DNA from: JAAEKA01 sp049299095
GTDB lineage: Bacteria; Chloroflexota; Anaerolineae; JAAEKA01
Assembly: GCA_049299095.1 (NCBI GenBank)
Contig: JBAQWV010000162.1
Span: 1 to 11,668 of the forward strand
Length of the DNA: 11,668 nt
Direction: 5' to 3'
The position numbers and the translations under genes are program-made. Positions 1-6,976 of the stretch are shown one piece after another. How positions within the stretch are numbered: the stretch's first letter is position 1; each line of letters starts with the position of its first letter. The notes beneath the pieces were generated by a model. It was not told the DNA's origin, ran no database searches, and saw only the letters and a program-made list of their open reading frames with translations.

Positions 1-65
1 TACTAGGGCTGTCTGCAAGCAAACCCCAGCGTCCCTGTCGCTGCCTGGAACGAGGAGACCGTCTG

Positions 66-1043
66 ATGACTTTTTGGTCTGGCAAGAAGGTTTTAGTAAC
101 GGGTGGAACCGGCTTCATCGGTTCCCAGTTGGTTGAAATGCTGGTAGCGGCTGGCGCGCGGGTGCGAGTCATTGGCCGTCTGCGCAAAGGTTCGCTCGAT
201 AACCTCGCCGCAGTTCAGAACGAGATCGAATTTATCACCGGGGACATCAGTCAATTGGCAACCGCGCGGCAAGCCGCGGCCGGGCAGGCAGTAGTCATGC
301 ACCTGGGAGCCAAGCTAACTGGTATTGGTTATAACGTCGTGCATTCGGGTGACATGTTCTACCAGAATGCTGCGGTCAATCTACACATGATGGAAGCCGC
401 GCGGCTGGAAAACGTCGAACGCTACCTGGCCGTTAGTTCCGCGTGTGTCTACCGACGTACCGCACCCGTGCCGACGCACGAAGACGAAGGCTTTGCCGAT
501 GACCCGGAACCGACCAACTTCGGCTATGGCTGGGCCAAGCGGTTGGCCGAGGTGCAGGCCCGTGCCTATGCACTGGAATATCCGATGCAGATTGCAATAG
601 TGCGGCCCTACAACGCCTACGGCCCGCGCGACGATTTCGATTGGGCCACCTCGCACGTTATCCCCGCGACCATTCGCAAGGTCTTCGAGCAGGATCGCGT
701 CGTGGTGTGGGGTGATGGCAGCCAGTTGCGCACCTTTGTCCACGCCCGCGATGTGGCGCGCGGCATGATGCTCGCCATTGAACGTCACCCGCAGCCCGAT
801 CCCATCAACCTGAGCAGCGATGAGCTGGTGAGCGTCAAAGACTTGGTGCTCATGATCCGGCGCATGTCAGGCCGCGATGTCCCAGTGGAATTCGACACCA
901 GCAAGCCATCCGGTCAGGCGATCCGCGGCGCAGACCTGAGCAAGGCGCGCGCACTAATCGGCTACGAGCCGCAGATCACCCTGGCAGACGGCCTGGCCGA
1001 GACCATTGCATGGTATCGGGAACATGTGTTGCGTAACGAATAA
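66..1043 (+). CDS. NAD(P)-dependent sugar-nucleotide epimerase/reductase, GDP-L-fucose synthase-like
   Basis: This 325-residue protein is an extended short-chain dehydrogenase with the N-terminal Rossmann motif GGTGFIG (about residues 13-19). It carries the whole catalytic set known from GDP-L-fucose synthase: Ser125, Cys127, Tyr154, Lys158 (YxxxK) and His197 in an SHVIPA motif. The spacings Ser-to-Tyr (29) and Tyr-to-His (43) equal those I recall for the E. coli enzyme (S107, C109, Y136, K140, H179). The Cys/His pair is the acid/base used for C3/C5 epimerisation, so a 4-keto GDP-sugar epimerase/reductase is the best reading. The substrate could be a GDP-6-deoxy-4-keto-mannose or a GDP-heptose derivative; no GDP-mannose 4,6-dehydratase is visible. 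The ATG at 66 has AGGAG at 53-57, 8 bases upstream. It is the first gene of a cytoplasmic nucleotide-sugar cluster. The family is certain; the substrate is inferred. Confidence 0.88.
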   Translation: MTFWSGKKVLVTGGTGFIGSQLVEMLVAAGARVRVIGRLRKGSLDNLAAVQNEIEFITGDISQLATARQAAAGQAVVMHLGAKLTGIGYNVVHSGDMFYQNAAVNLHMMEAARLENVERYLAVSSACVYRRTAPVPTHEDEGFADDPEPTNFGYGWAKRLAEVQARAYALEYPMQIAIVRPYNAYGPRDDFDWATSHVIPATIRKVFEQDRVVVWGDGSQLRTFVHARDVARGMMLAIERHPQPDPINLSSDELVSVKDLVLMIRRMSGRDVPVEFDTSKPSGQAIRGADLSKARALIGYEPQITLADGLAETIAWYREHVLRNE

Positions 1044-1058
1044 CCCGTAACTCGTAAC
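1032..1058. repeat. Short degenerate CGTAAC direct repeats
   Basis: Three copies of CGTAAC lie at 1032-1037, 1046-1051 and 1053-1058, with a related ATAAC between the first two. The first copy overlaps the last codons and stop of the upstream epimerase gene. Phase is irregular and the copy number small. It may be a remnant of a simple intergenic repeat or chance. Confidence 0.35.
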
Positions 1059-1064
1059 CAGTGC

Positions 1065-1080
1065 GCCCAACTGATTGGGC
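1065..1080. other. Small intergenic hairpin
   Basis: GCCCAA (1065-1070) and TTGGGC (1075-1080) form a perfect 6-bp stem around a CTGA tetraloop, 22 bases after the stop of the first epimerase gene. There is no T-run behind it, so it is not a standard terminator. It could be a pause site or an mRNA-end stabiliser. The rest of the gap to the next start at 1178 shows only that gene's ribosome binding site. Confidence 0.3.
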
Positions 1081-1177
1081 CGTCAATGCGTACTGCCCAT
1101 CTTTTCCCAATTACGCAACACCATTTTCAAGTCACGCGACCATTACGGAAAATGCGTTAATCCTGGAGGATCGTGCA

Positions 1178-2299
1178 TTGCTGAACGTTCTCGTAACCGG
1201 CGGGGCGGGCTTTATCGGCTCGCACACCGTGGATTTATTGTTATCGAAAGGCTATCGGGTGCGCGTGCTAGACGCGCTCGCGCCGCCGGTGCATGTGGCC
1301 GGACAGCGACCTGACTACCTGCCCGCTGCCGTGGATTTCATGCACGGCGATGTGCGCGACCGTGCAGCCCTGCGCGCCGCGCTCGATGGCATGGACGTAG
1401 TGGTACATCTGGCCGCGTATCAGGATTATCTGACCGATTTCAGCCGCTTTTTTGACATCAACGCCACCGGCACTGCCCTGCTCTACGAACTGATCGTCAA
1501 CGAGCATTTGCCGGTACAAAAAGTGGTAGTCGCCAGCAGTCAGGCCGTTTACGGCGAGGGCAAGTATACCTGCCCGGTGGACGGCGTGGTCTATCCACCG
1601 CTGCGACCGGAAGCGCAACTGCAAGCGCGCCAGTGGGAAGTGCGCTGTCCCGTGTGCAACGGCCCGTTACAACTCGAGCACACCGACGAAACGCAGGTTC
1701 ATCCGCACAACCAGTATGCCATGTCCAAATACGCCCAGGAGATGATTGCGCTCAACTTGGGACGACGCTACGCCATTCCCACCGTCGCCATGCGCTATTC
1801 CATCACCCAGGGGCCGCGGCAGAGCTTCCGCAATGCCTATTCCGGCATCTGTCGCATCTTCGTCACGCGCATGTTGGCGGGCCGCGCACCGATTGCTTAT
1901 GAAGATGGCGGCCAGTTGCGCGATTATGTGTACGTGGGCGACGTGGCGCGTGCCAATGTGCTGGTGCTCGAAGACCCGCGCGCGAACGACCAGGTGTTCA
2001 ACGTCGGCGGCGGCACAGCCACCAGCGTGCTGCAATACGGCTCACTCGTGGCCGAGGTGCTGGGGGTTGACCTTGCCGTGGCGGTGCCGGGCGAATACCG
2101 CTTCGGCGACACGCGGCACATCGTGTCGGACATCAGCCGATTGCGCGGCCTGGGCTGGCAGCCCACCCAACCATTGCCGGAGATCATCACCGAATACGCC
2201 GCCTGGGCGCGCACCCAGCACGACCTGGGCGACCCCTATGCCCGCGCCGAGCAGGTGATGAAGCAGCTCGGCACAGTGCGCGCGGCAGGCATGGTGTAG
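1178..2299 (+). CDS. NAD-dependent sugar epimerase with Cys-rich insert, dTDP-L-rhamnose 4-epimerase-like
   Basis: Extended SDR of 373 residues with the NAD motif GGAGFIG at about residues 7-13 and the active-site YxxxK at Tyr180/Lys184. Between the SSQAVYGEG strand and this motif is an insert with Cys132, Cys157 and Cys160 (CPVD...CPVC), resembling a metal knuckle. I recall this insert from dTDP-L-rhamnose 4-epimerases and relatives; here Asp135 occupies the place of an expected Cys or His, so metal binding is doubtful. The open frame runs back to a GTG at 1061, but those 39 extra residues match nothing in the fold. The TTG at 1178 gives the usual MLNVLVTGGAGFIG beginning and has GGAGGA at 1165-1170, 7 bases upstream. 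It acts in the cytoplasm in nucleotide-sugar supply, probably interconverting C4 epimers. The exact substrate is not shown by the sequence. Confidence 0.85.
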   Translation: MLNVLVTGGAGFIGSHTVDLLLSKGYRVRVLDALAPPVHVAGQRPDYLPAAVDFMHGDVRDRAALRAALDGMDVVVHLAAYQDYLTDFSRFFDINATGTALLYELIVNEHLPVQKVVVASSQAVYGEGKYTCPVDGVVYPPLRPEAQLQARQWEVRCPVCNGPLQLEHTDETQVHPHNQYAMSKYAQEMIALNLGRRYAIPTVAMRYSITQGPRQSFRNAYSGICRIFVTRMLAGRAPIAYEDGGQLRDYVYVGDVARANVLVLEDPRANDQVFNVGGGTATSVLQYGSLVAEVLGVDLAVAVPGEYRFGDTRHIVSDISRLRGLGWQPTQPLPEIITEYAAWARTQHDLGDPYARAEQVMKQLGTVRAAGMV

Positions 2300-2303
2300 G
2301 CTG

Positions 2304-3509
2304 GTGGCAAAACGCTCCACCTCCGCCGCGCCACCTGACGCCACAGAAGCGCTGCTGCTAGCCCTTTGCCGCAACGACTGGCCCGAAACTGCGCGTGCCA
2401 GGTTGACCAGCCTGCTGGCTGCGCCGGTCGATTGGTCGCGCCTGGCCGAGCTGGCCGCGCTGCACGGCGTCGTGGGGCTGGTGAGCAAATCGCTGGCCGC
2501 GGCCGGTTGGCAAGCGCAGGTTCCCGCACCTGCCCGCGCGGCCATGCAAGCCGCGGTCACACAAATTCGCTTCGATGGGATGCTGCACCTGCACGAGACT
2601 GGACGGATGACCGCCGCGCTGGCCGCGGTCGGCATCGAACCGATCCTGCTCAAGGGACAGGCGCTGGCCGATTTGCTGTACGACGACCCGCTGATCCGTC
2701 CAGCCAGCGACGTTGATTTGCTGGTGCGTTGGGACGAGGTGGAGCGGGCCGAGGCTGCACTGGCCGGAGCAGGCTATGAACCGCAATCGGCTGCGCTGCG
2801 CGACTACGAGCTGGGCCATAATTATCATGTGACGCTGTGGCGCGAGGTGCTGCCCGGCCGGCCGTTGCTGCTGGAGCTGCATTGGGATTTGGGCGCACGC
2901 AACCTCTTTCAGTACAATCTGGCTGACTGGCGCGCGCGCGTGCAGCTTTTCCGGCTGCCTGATGTGGCCACGCCTCTGCAACGCTTTGCACCCGGCGAGC
3001 AATTGCTGCATCTGGCGTTGCACATGCGCAAGCACCGCTATGTCGGGCTGCGCTGGCTGGTAGACGTGGCCACGTTGTTGCGGCGTTTTGAAAACGAGCT
3101 GGATTGGCCCGCACTGCTGGCTGCCGCAGATACGGCCGGGCTGCGCACCTTGCTCTACACCACCGTGCTCTTGGCGCAGCGTTCCCTGGACGTGCCGGTG
3201 GCGCAACGCTGGCTGGACGCGCTGGCTCCCTCTGCGCTGCGGCGCAGCTTGCTGGCATCGGTGTTGCAACAAGATGCGCTACTGGCCCCGCTGGAAGTAG
3301 AGGACGCGGGTTGGACCCGCCTTGCTCCCGCCGAGGTGCTGCTGCTCGATCAACCGGGCGCGATGGCGCGGGAGTTGCGGTGGCGCTTGTTTCCACCCGT
3401 GGAAAAGCTGGGCGGGCTGGAGGCGGCTGGGGAAACTGGCTCCCAGCGTGCCGCACGCTACGCCCGGCGTTTGCTGCGCCGCTCGCGCACGTTGGCCAGT
3501 AAACAGTAA
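2304..3509 (+). CDS. Uncharacterised nucleotidyltransferase-fold protein (NTP_transf_5 type)
   Basis: A 401-residue protein whose central part has the features of the uncharacterised nucleotidyltransferase family PF14907. These are a LLKG motif (Lys117-Gly118), a helix reading ALADLLYDDP, then RPASDVDLLV with the Asp136/Asp138 pair expected to bind metal. A His-rich helical stretch follows (QLLHLALHMRKHRYVGLRWLVDVA), also typical of the family, and the C-terminus ends in basic residues. Members often sit in polysaccharide and glycopeptide clusters, but their reaction is unknown. It is not a sugar-1-phosphate guanylyltransferase: the GGxGTR-type N-terminus of those enzymes is absent. The GTG start lies 4 bases after the previous stop and has no strong ribosome binding site, which suggests translational coupling. 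Membership is inferred from motifs; function is unknown. Confidence 0.75.
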   Translation: MAKRSTSAAPPDATEALLLALCRNDWPETARARLTSLLAAPVDWSRLAELAALHGVVGLVSKSLAAAGWQAQVPAPARAAMQAAVTQIRFDGMLHLHETGRMTAALAAVGIEPILLKGQALADLLYDDPLIRPASDVDLLVRWDEVERAEAALAGAGYEPQSAALRDYELGHNYHVTLWREVLPGRPLLLELHWDLGARNLFQYNLADWRARVQLFRLPDVATPLQRFAPGEQLLHLALHMRKHRYVGLRWLVDVATLLRRFENELDWPALLAAADTAGLRTLLYTTVLLAQRSLDVPVAQRWLDALAPSALRRSLLASVLQQDALLAPLEVEDAGWTRLAPAEVLLLDQPGAMARELRWRLFPPVEKLGGLEAAGETGSQRAARYARRLLRRSRTLASKQ

Positions 3510-3658
3510 CCGGTGAATGACCCGTTCTGAATAGGGCAGTACCCAGCCGTTGGTCTCGGTACGCCTGCTGCGCACCCTACTCGACTGCCGCCGTCACCTG
3601 CCCTTCAACAACTCAGGGCACGCACCTTGTCTACTTACCTATTTCTTCCTAACCTCCC
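3510..3658. other. Intergenic gap upstream of the heptose kinase gene
   Basis: About 150 bases without a gene. I see no convincing -35/-10 pair and no terminator with a T-run. The last 35 bases are pyrimidine-rich and contain no purine-rich ribosome binding site. An in-frame TAA at 3650-3652 fixes the earliest possible start of the next gene. Confidence 0.5.
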
Positions 3659-4795
3659 ATGCTGATTACACGCGCGCCTGTACGCATTTCCCTGGCTGGT
3701 GGCGGCACTGACCTCCCCGCTTACTATACCCAGTTCGGTGGTCTGGTGATCAACACCACCATTGACAAATATTTCTACGTCTTCCTGCGCGCCTTCAGCG
3801 AGGGGGAATCGCTGCAAATCGCCTCGTCCGATTACAGCACCTTTTACCGGCAGGACGCGGCCAACGGCGAGGGCGCACCGGTCGAAGGCACGCTCAAGCT
3901 GCCGCGTACCATTTTGCGCTATTTCGGCATCGAGCGCGGCCTGTCTATGTTCCTTGCGTCAGAAATACCCCCCGGCACCGGCCTCGGCTCCTCCAGCACT
4001 GTCACTGTGGCGATCATCAAGGCGCTGACTACCGCACTCGGTGAGCAACTCAGCAAAGCCGAGCTGGCCGAGCTGGCCTGTACCCTCGAAATCGAGGAGA
4101 TGGGGATGCCAATCGGCAAGCAGGATCAATACGCGGCCGCGTTCGGCGGGCTGAACGAGATCGAGTTTACCGCACAGGGCAACCGGGTGACACCGCTCGA
4201 CGTGTCCTGGGAAACCAGCCAACGCTTGCAGGATCATCTGATGCTCTTTTTCACCGGCCATTCCCGCAACTCCGCGGACATCCTCAAGGAGCAAACGCAA
4301 GCCAGCAAAAAATCCAGTTCCGGCACAGTGGAAGCGCTGCACCGCGTCAAGGCGATGGTGGCTGACGTGCGCCACAGCTTGACCAGCGGCGATCTGCACG
4401 CGTTCGGTGAGCTGCTGCACGAGAACTGGATGCAGAAAAAACGCTTTGCGCCGGGGGTCACCAATGCACTGATTGACGAAAGCTATGACGACGCGCGGCG
4501 GCTGGGCGCGGTGGGCGGCAAGATCACCGGTGCAGGCGGCGGCGGCTTCCTGATGCTCTACTGCGAACGCCCTTATCAAGCAGAGGTGACCGCGGCGCTG
4601 GAAAGCCGCGGCCTGCTGCGCATGGACTTCCGTTTCGACAGCGCCGGCGCGCGCGTGTTGATGAATGCCGGGCTGCGCTTGCCCCCTGCACCGCGCGCAC
4701 CGGTCGCCAGTTGGCTGACGGCGTCCGGCGGCTTGCCCGTAGCTCAAGACGCGCCCGCGGTGTTGCGCACCACCGCCAGGATGGCCTCATCATGA
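3659..4795 (+). CDS. hddA: GHMP-family kinase, D-glycero-alpha-D-manno-heptose 7-phosphate kinase type
   Basis: The 378-residue protein begins RAPVRISLAGGGTDLP, the hallmark N-terminus of HddA-type kinases. The GHMP ATP-binding loop follows (PPGTGLGSSS, residues 104-113), then MPIGKQDQYAAAFGG with Asp156 as probable catalytic base, and the C-terminal glycine motif KITGAGGGGF from Lys288. HddA uses ATP to phosphorylate C1 of D-glycero-alpha-D-manno-heptose 7-phosphate, giving the 1,7-bisphosphate on the way to GDP-heptose. A GmhB-type phosphatase two genes downstream supports this; related sugar kinases such as fucokinases are the alternative. ATG 3659 is forced as start by the in-frame TAA at 3650-3652, and it has no visible Shine-Dalgarno sequence. 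The last roughly 35 residues are a Pro/Ala-rich tail beyond the conserved domain. The stop overlaps the next start in ATGA. Confidence 0.85.
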   Translation: MLITRAPVRISLAGGGTDLPAYYTQFGGLVINTTIDKYFYVFLRAFSEGESLQIASSDYSTFYRQDAANGEGAPVEGTLKLPRTILRYFGIERGLSMFLASEIPPGTGLGSSSTVTVAIIKALTTALGEQLSKAELAELACTLEIEEMGMPIGKQDQYAAAFGGLNEIEFTAQGNRVTPLDVSWETSQRLQDHLMLFFTGHSRNSADILKEQTQASKKSSSGTVEALHRVKAMVADVRHSLTSGDLHAFGELLHENWMQKKRFAPGVTNALIDESYDDARRLGAVGGKITGAGGGGFLMLYCERPYQAEVTAALESRGLLRMDFRFDSAGARVLMNAGLRLPPAPRAPVASWLTASGGLPVAQDAPAVLRTTARMASS

Positions 4796-6252
4796 TGGAC
4801 AAGAAGGACAGCCGCCGCCTCCTCTTTGCGCTGCTCGCACTGGACAGTCTCGGCGTGGCGCTGGCGTTGCTGGTGGCGTATTGGATCCGTGTGGACAGTG
4901 GCTTGCTGCCGGGGCGCGCGTTTGAAGAATTCACCGTGTACCTGCGCGTGGGCGCGCTGATCGTGCCGATTTTCCTGCTGATTTTTGCGCTGAATAACCT
5001 ATACGACCGGCGGCTGTTGCAGGATGGCATCGAGATTTACGGCCACGTCGCCAAGTCGTTCATCTACGGCATCGTAGCGGTGATCCTGCTCAGCTACTGG
5101 GTGCGGGTGGCGACGCTCAGCCGCGGCTGGCTGCTGCTGGTATTTGCCTTCGGCGTGCTGTTCGTGGGCGGTGTACGTTTTCTGCTGCGCCGCGCGCTGG
5201 CCTGGGCGCATCGCCGCGGCCGGCTTCATGCGCGGCTGTTGATCGTCGGCGCAAACGAGCAGGGCCAGGCGATTGCCCGCCAGTTTCAAACTGCCACCGG
5301 CGCCGGGGTGGATGTGGTGGGGTTCATTGACGATTTTCTGCCGGTTGGCGCGCCCGTGCCGATTGCCGGATCGGATGGCGCGCCGCTGCGCGTGTTGGGT
5401 AGCCCTGACCGTCTGTACGACGTGGCGCGGCAGCAGCAGGTGGACGAGGTGGTCTTGGTCAGCAACGCCGTGGCCTGGGAAACCTTTCAGGAGATCATGC
5501 AGCGGCTAAGTGTGGACAGCCGCGACGCACCCTCCTTCGAACTGAAGCTGTCGCCCGGCTTTTACGAGATTATGACCACCGGCGTGCAGGTGACGCAGCG
5601 CGCCTACGTGCCGCTGCTGCTGGTGAACCGCGAGCGCATCACCGGCGCGGATAAGGTGTTGAAAACGGTGCTGGATTACAGCCTGGCGCTGCTCAACCTG
5701 CTGGTGACCGCGCCGCTGATCGCACTGATCGCGCTGTTGCTGCGCCTGACTTCGCGTGCGCCGGTGATGGATCGGCACGAGGTGCTGGCGTGCGGCGGCG
5801 GCTCTTTCACCACCTGGAAGTTTCACACCGGGCTGGACACTACCCCGCGGCCGCGCTTTGCCCATCCGCTCATCAGCGTGGACGCGCACAGCGGCGCGGC
5901 GGTGGTGCAGCGGGTCACCGCGTTACAGCGGTTGCTGTATGATACTGGCCTGGACAAGCTGCCGCAGCTCTTCAACATCCTGCGCGGCGAGATGAGTTGG
6001 GTAGGGCCGCGCACAGTGTCGCTGGGGCAGGTGGATGTACATTCGCCCTGGCTGTCCAACCTGTTGACGGTGAAGCCGGGGATCACCGGGCCGTGGGCCG
6101 TCGGCGGTGAACGTACTCTGGACGACGAAATGCGGCTGACCACAGTCTACATCCGCAATTGGACGATCTGGCTGGACTTGCAGGTGCTGGCACAAACTGC
6201 GGTGCGAGTATTGCGCCTGGAACGCAGCAAGGCGCGCCTGCCGGAGCGTTGA
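4792..6252 (+). CDS. Polyprenyl-phosphate glycosylphosphotransferase (initiating sugar transferase)
   Basis: Long-form polyprenyl-phosphate hexose-1-phosphate transferase of 486 residues. Four N-terminal membrane helices (about 10-32, 47-67, 85-103, 108-128) precede a soluble Rossmann-like domain (LLIVGANEQGQ onward). A fifth hydrophobic helix (about 294-319) then leads into the catalytic bacterial sugar transferase domain with LPQLFNILRGEMSWVGPR and KPGITGPW. Such enzymes move a sugar phosphate from a nucleotide sugar to undecaprenyl phosphate on the inner membrane face, starting capsule, O-unit or S-layer glycan synthesis. Two oddities: the catalytic Asp-Glu dyad reads Asp388-Lys389, and the usual KFRTM motif reads KFHTG, with its preceding Q-R-G segment poorly conserved. 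ATG 4792 overlaps the kinase stop (ATGA); ATG 4795 is equally possible. The open frame extends back to 4711, but only across the kinase tail. Confidence 0.9.
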   Translation: MMDKKDSRRLLFALLALDSLGVALALLVAYWIRVDSGLLPGRAFEEFTVYLRVGALIVPIFLLIFALNNLYDRRLLQDGIEIYGHVAKSFIYGIVAVILLSYWVRVATLSRGWLLLVFAFGVLFVGGVRFLLRRALAWAHRRGRLHARLLIVGANEQGQAIARQFQTATGAGVDVVGFIDDFLPVGAPVPIAGSDGAPLRVLGSPDRLYDVARQQQVDEVVLVSNAVAWETFQEIMQRLSVDSRDAPSFELKLSPGFYEIMTTGVQVTQRAYVPLLLVNRERITGADKVLKTVLDYSLALLNLLVTAPLIALIALLLRLTSRAPVMDRHEVLACGGGSFTTWKFHTGLDTTPRPRFAHPLISVDAHSGAAVVQRVTALQRLLYDTGLDKLPQLFNILRGEMSWVGPRTVSLGQVDVHSPWLSNLLTVKPGITGPWAVGGERTLDDEMRLTTVYIRNWTIWLDLQVLAQTAVRVLRLERSKARLPER

Positions 6253-6254
6253 TC

Positions 6255-6887
6255 ATGCACCCCCTGGCGCTCTTTCCCCATCCCTTTGTACCTGCTGCGA
6301 CACCACGGCCCGCGGTCTTTCTCGACCGCGACGGTGTGCTGAACGAGAATCGCGCCGACTATGTGCGCACGCGGCAGCAGGTGGTGATGCTGCCGGGTGT
6401 GGAAGAGGCGCTGGGCGCGCTGGCGGCCAGCGCATTCGCAGTAGTGGTGGTGACGAACCAATCTGCGCTTGGCCGCGGGTTGATGAGCGCGGCGACGCTG
6501 GCGGAGATTAACCATGACATCGTGGCATGGAGCGAGCAGGCGGGGGGGCGGGTGGATGCAGTATACGCCTGTCCCCACGCACCGGACGCGGGTTGTCCCT
6601 GCCGCAAGCCGCGGCCGGGGATGTTGACGCAGGCTGCGGCCGATTTGAACCTGGATTTAAGCCGTTCGTGGCTGGTGGGGGATGCCGTAAGCGATCTGGA
6701 GGCGGCTGCGGCCGCGGGCTGCCAGCCATTGCTGGTGCTTACCGGTCGCGGCGCGCGCCAGCGGGAACGCTTGCGCGGCCACGCGCTCGCGGCCACGCCC
6801 GTGGTGGCCGATCTTGCCGCCGCGGTGCGCTGGGTGCTGGGCGCGGGCGACAGACTCGCTGAGTTTAAAAAAACCTGTGAATTTTAA
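6255..6887 (+). CDS. gmhB: HAD phosphatase, D-glycero-D-manno-heptose 1,7-bisphosphate 7-phosphatase
   Basis: HAD-superfamily phosphatase of 210 residues. Motif I is FLDRDGVLNE with nucleophile Asp24 and acid/base Asp26; motif II is VVTNQS; CRKP supplies the conserved lysine of motif III; motif IV is LVGDAVSDLEAA. A structural zinc site is visible as Cys106-x-His108 and Cys114-x-Cys116, the GmhB signature. Its loop is shorter than the one I recall in the E. coli enzyme. GmhB removes the 7-phosphate from heptose 1,7-bisphosphate in the cytoplasm. Next to an HddA-type kinase, the substrate is probably the alpha anomer, feeding GDP-heptose synthesis. The ATG at 6255 is 2 bases after the previous stop and has GGAG at 6243-6246; the open frame extends to 6159, but only across the upstream gene. 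Histidinol-phosphate phosphatase shares this fold; the kinase context favours heptose. Confidence 0.87.
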   Translation: MHPLALFPHPFVPAATPRPAVFLDRDGVLNENRADYVRTRQQVVMLPGVEEALGALAASAFAVVVVTNQSALGRGLMSAATLAEINHDIVAWSEQAGGRVDAVYACPHAPDAGCPCRKPRPGMLTQAAADLNLDLSRSWLVGDAVSDLEAAAAAGCQPLLVLTGRGARQRERLRGHALAATPVVADLAAAVRWVLGAGDRLAEFKKTCEF

Positions 6888-6892
6888 TCTGC

Positions 6893-6921
6893 TGGGCAAA
6901 ACAGGGCAGATATGGTACACT
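6893..6921 (+). promoter_or_regulatory. Probable sigma-70-type promoter before the DinB-like gene
   Basis: TGGGCA (6893-6898) and TACACT (6916-6921) are separated by 17 bases. A TG one base before the -10 gives it an extended -10 form. It lies directly behind the phosphatase stop and would start transcription near 6928, about 108 bases before the DinB-like gene. A 5-bp inverted repeat (CAGGC/GCCTG, 6925-6940) lies at the presumed start of the transcript. Confidence 0.45.
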
Positions 6922-6976
6922 CGGCAGGCAAACAAGCCTGTTAGTGGTGATTTTCTTTAGTACCTGCGAGGCAACG

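Noticed and set aside
2358..3456. Long minus-strand open frames opposite the nucleotidyltransferase-like gene
   Set aside because: These are typical antisense frames of GC-rich coding DNA, with Arg/Ala/Gln-rich composition and no domain motifs. The plus-strand frame has clear family motifs.
2304..3509. Heptose-1-phosphate guanylyltransferase (HddC) to complete the pathway
   Set aside because: The N-terminal GGxGTRL-type nucleotide-binding signature of sugar nucleotidylyltransferases is missing. LLKG and DVDLL point to a different nucleotidyltransferase fold.
3510..3658. Promoter or riboswitch before the heptose kinase gene
   Set aside because: I could not pair any -35 and -10 boxes at normal spacing or draw a convincing aptamer fold.
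4711..4791. Earlier start for the glycosylphosphotransferase
   Set aside because: The added residues are Arg-rich, lie wholly inside the kinase gene, and precede the normal start at the first membrane helix.
6159..6254. Earlier start for the heptose-bisphosphate phosphatase
   Set aside because: The extra 32 residues overlap the transferase gene. ATG 6255 has a ribosome binding site and is 2 bases after the upstream stop.
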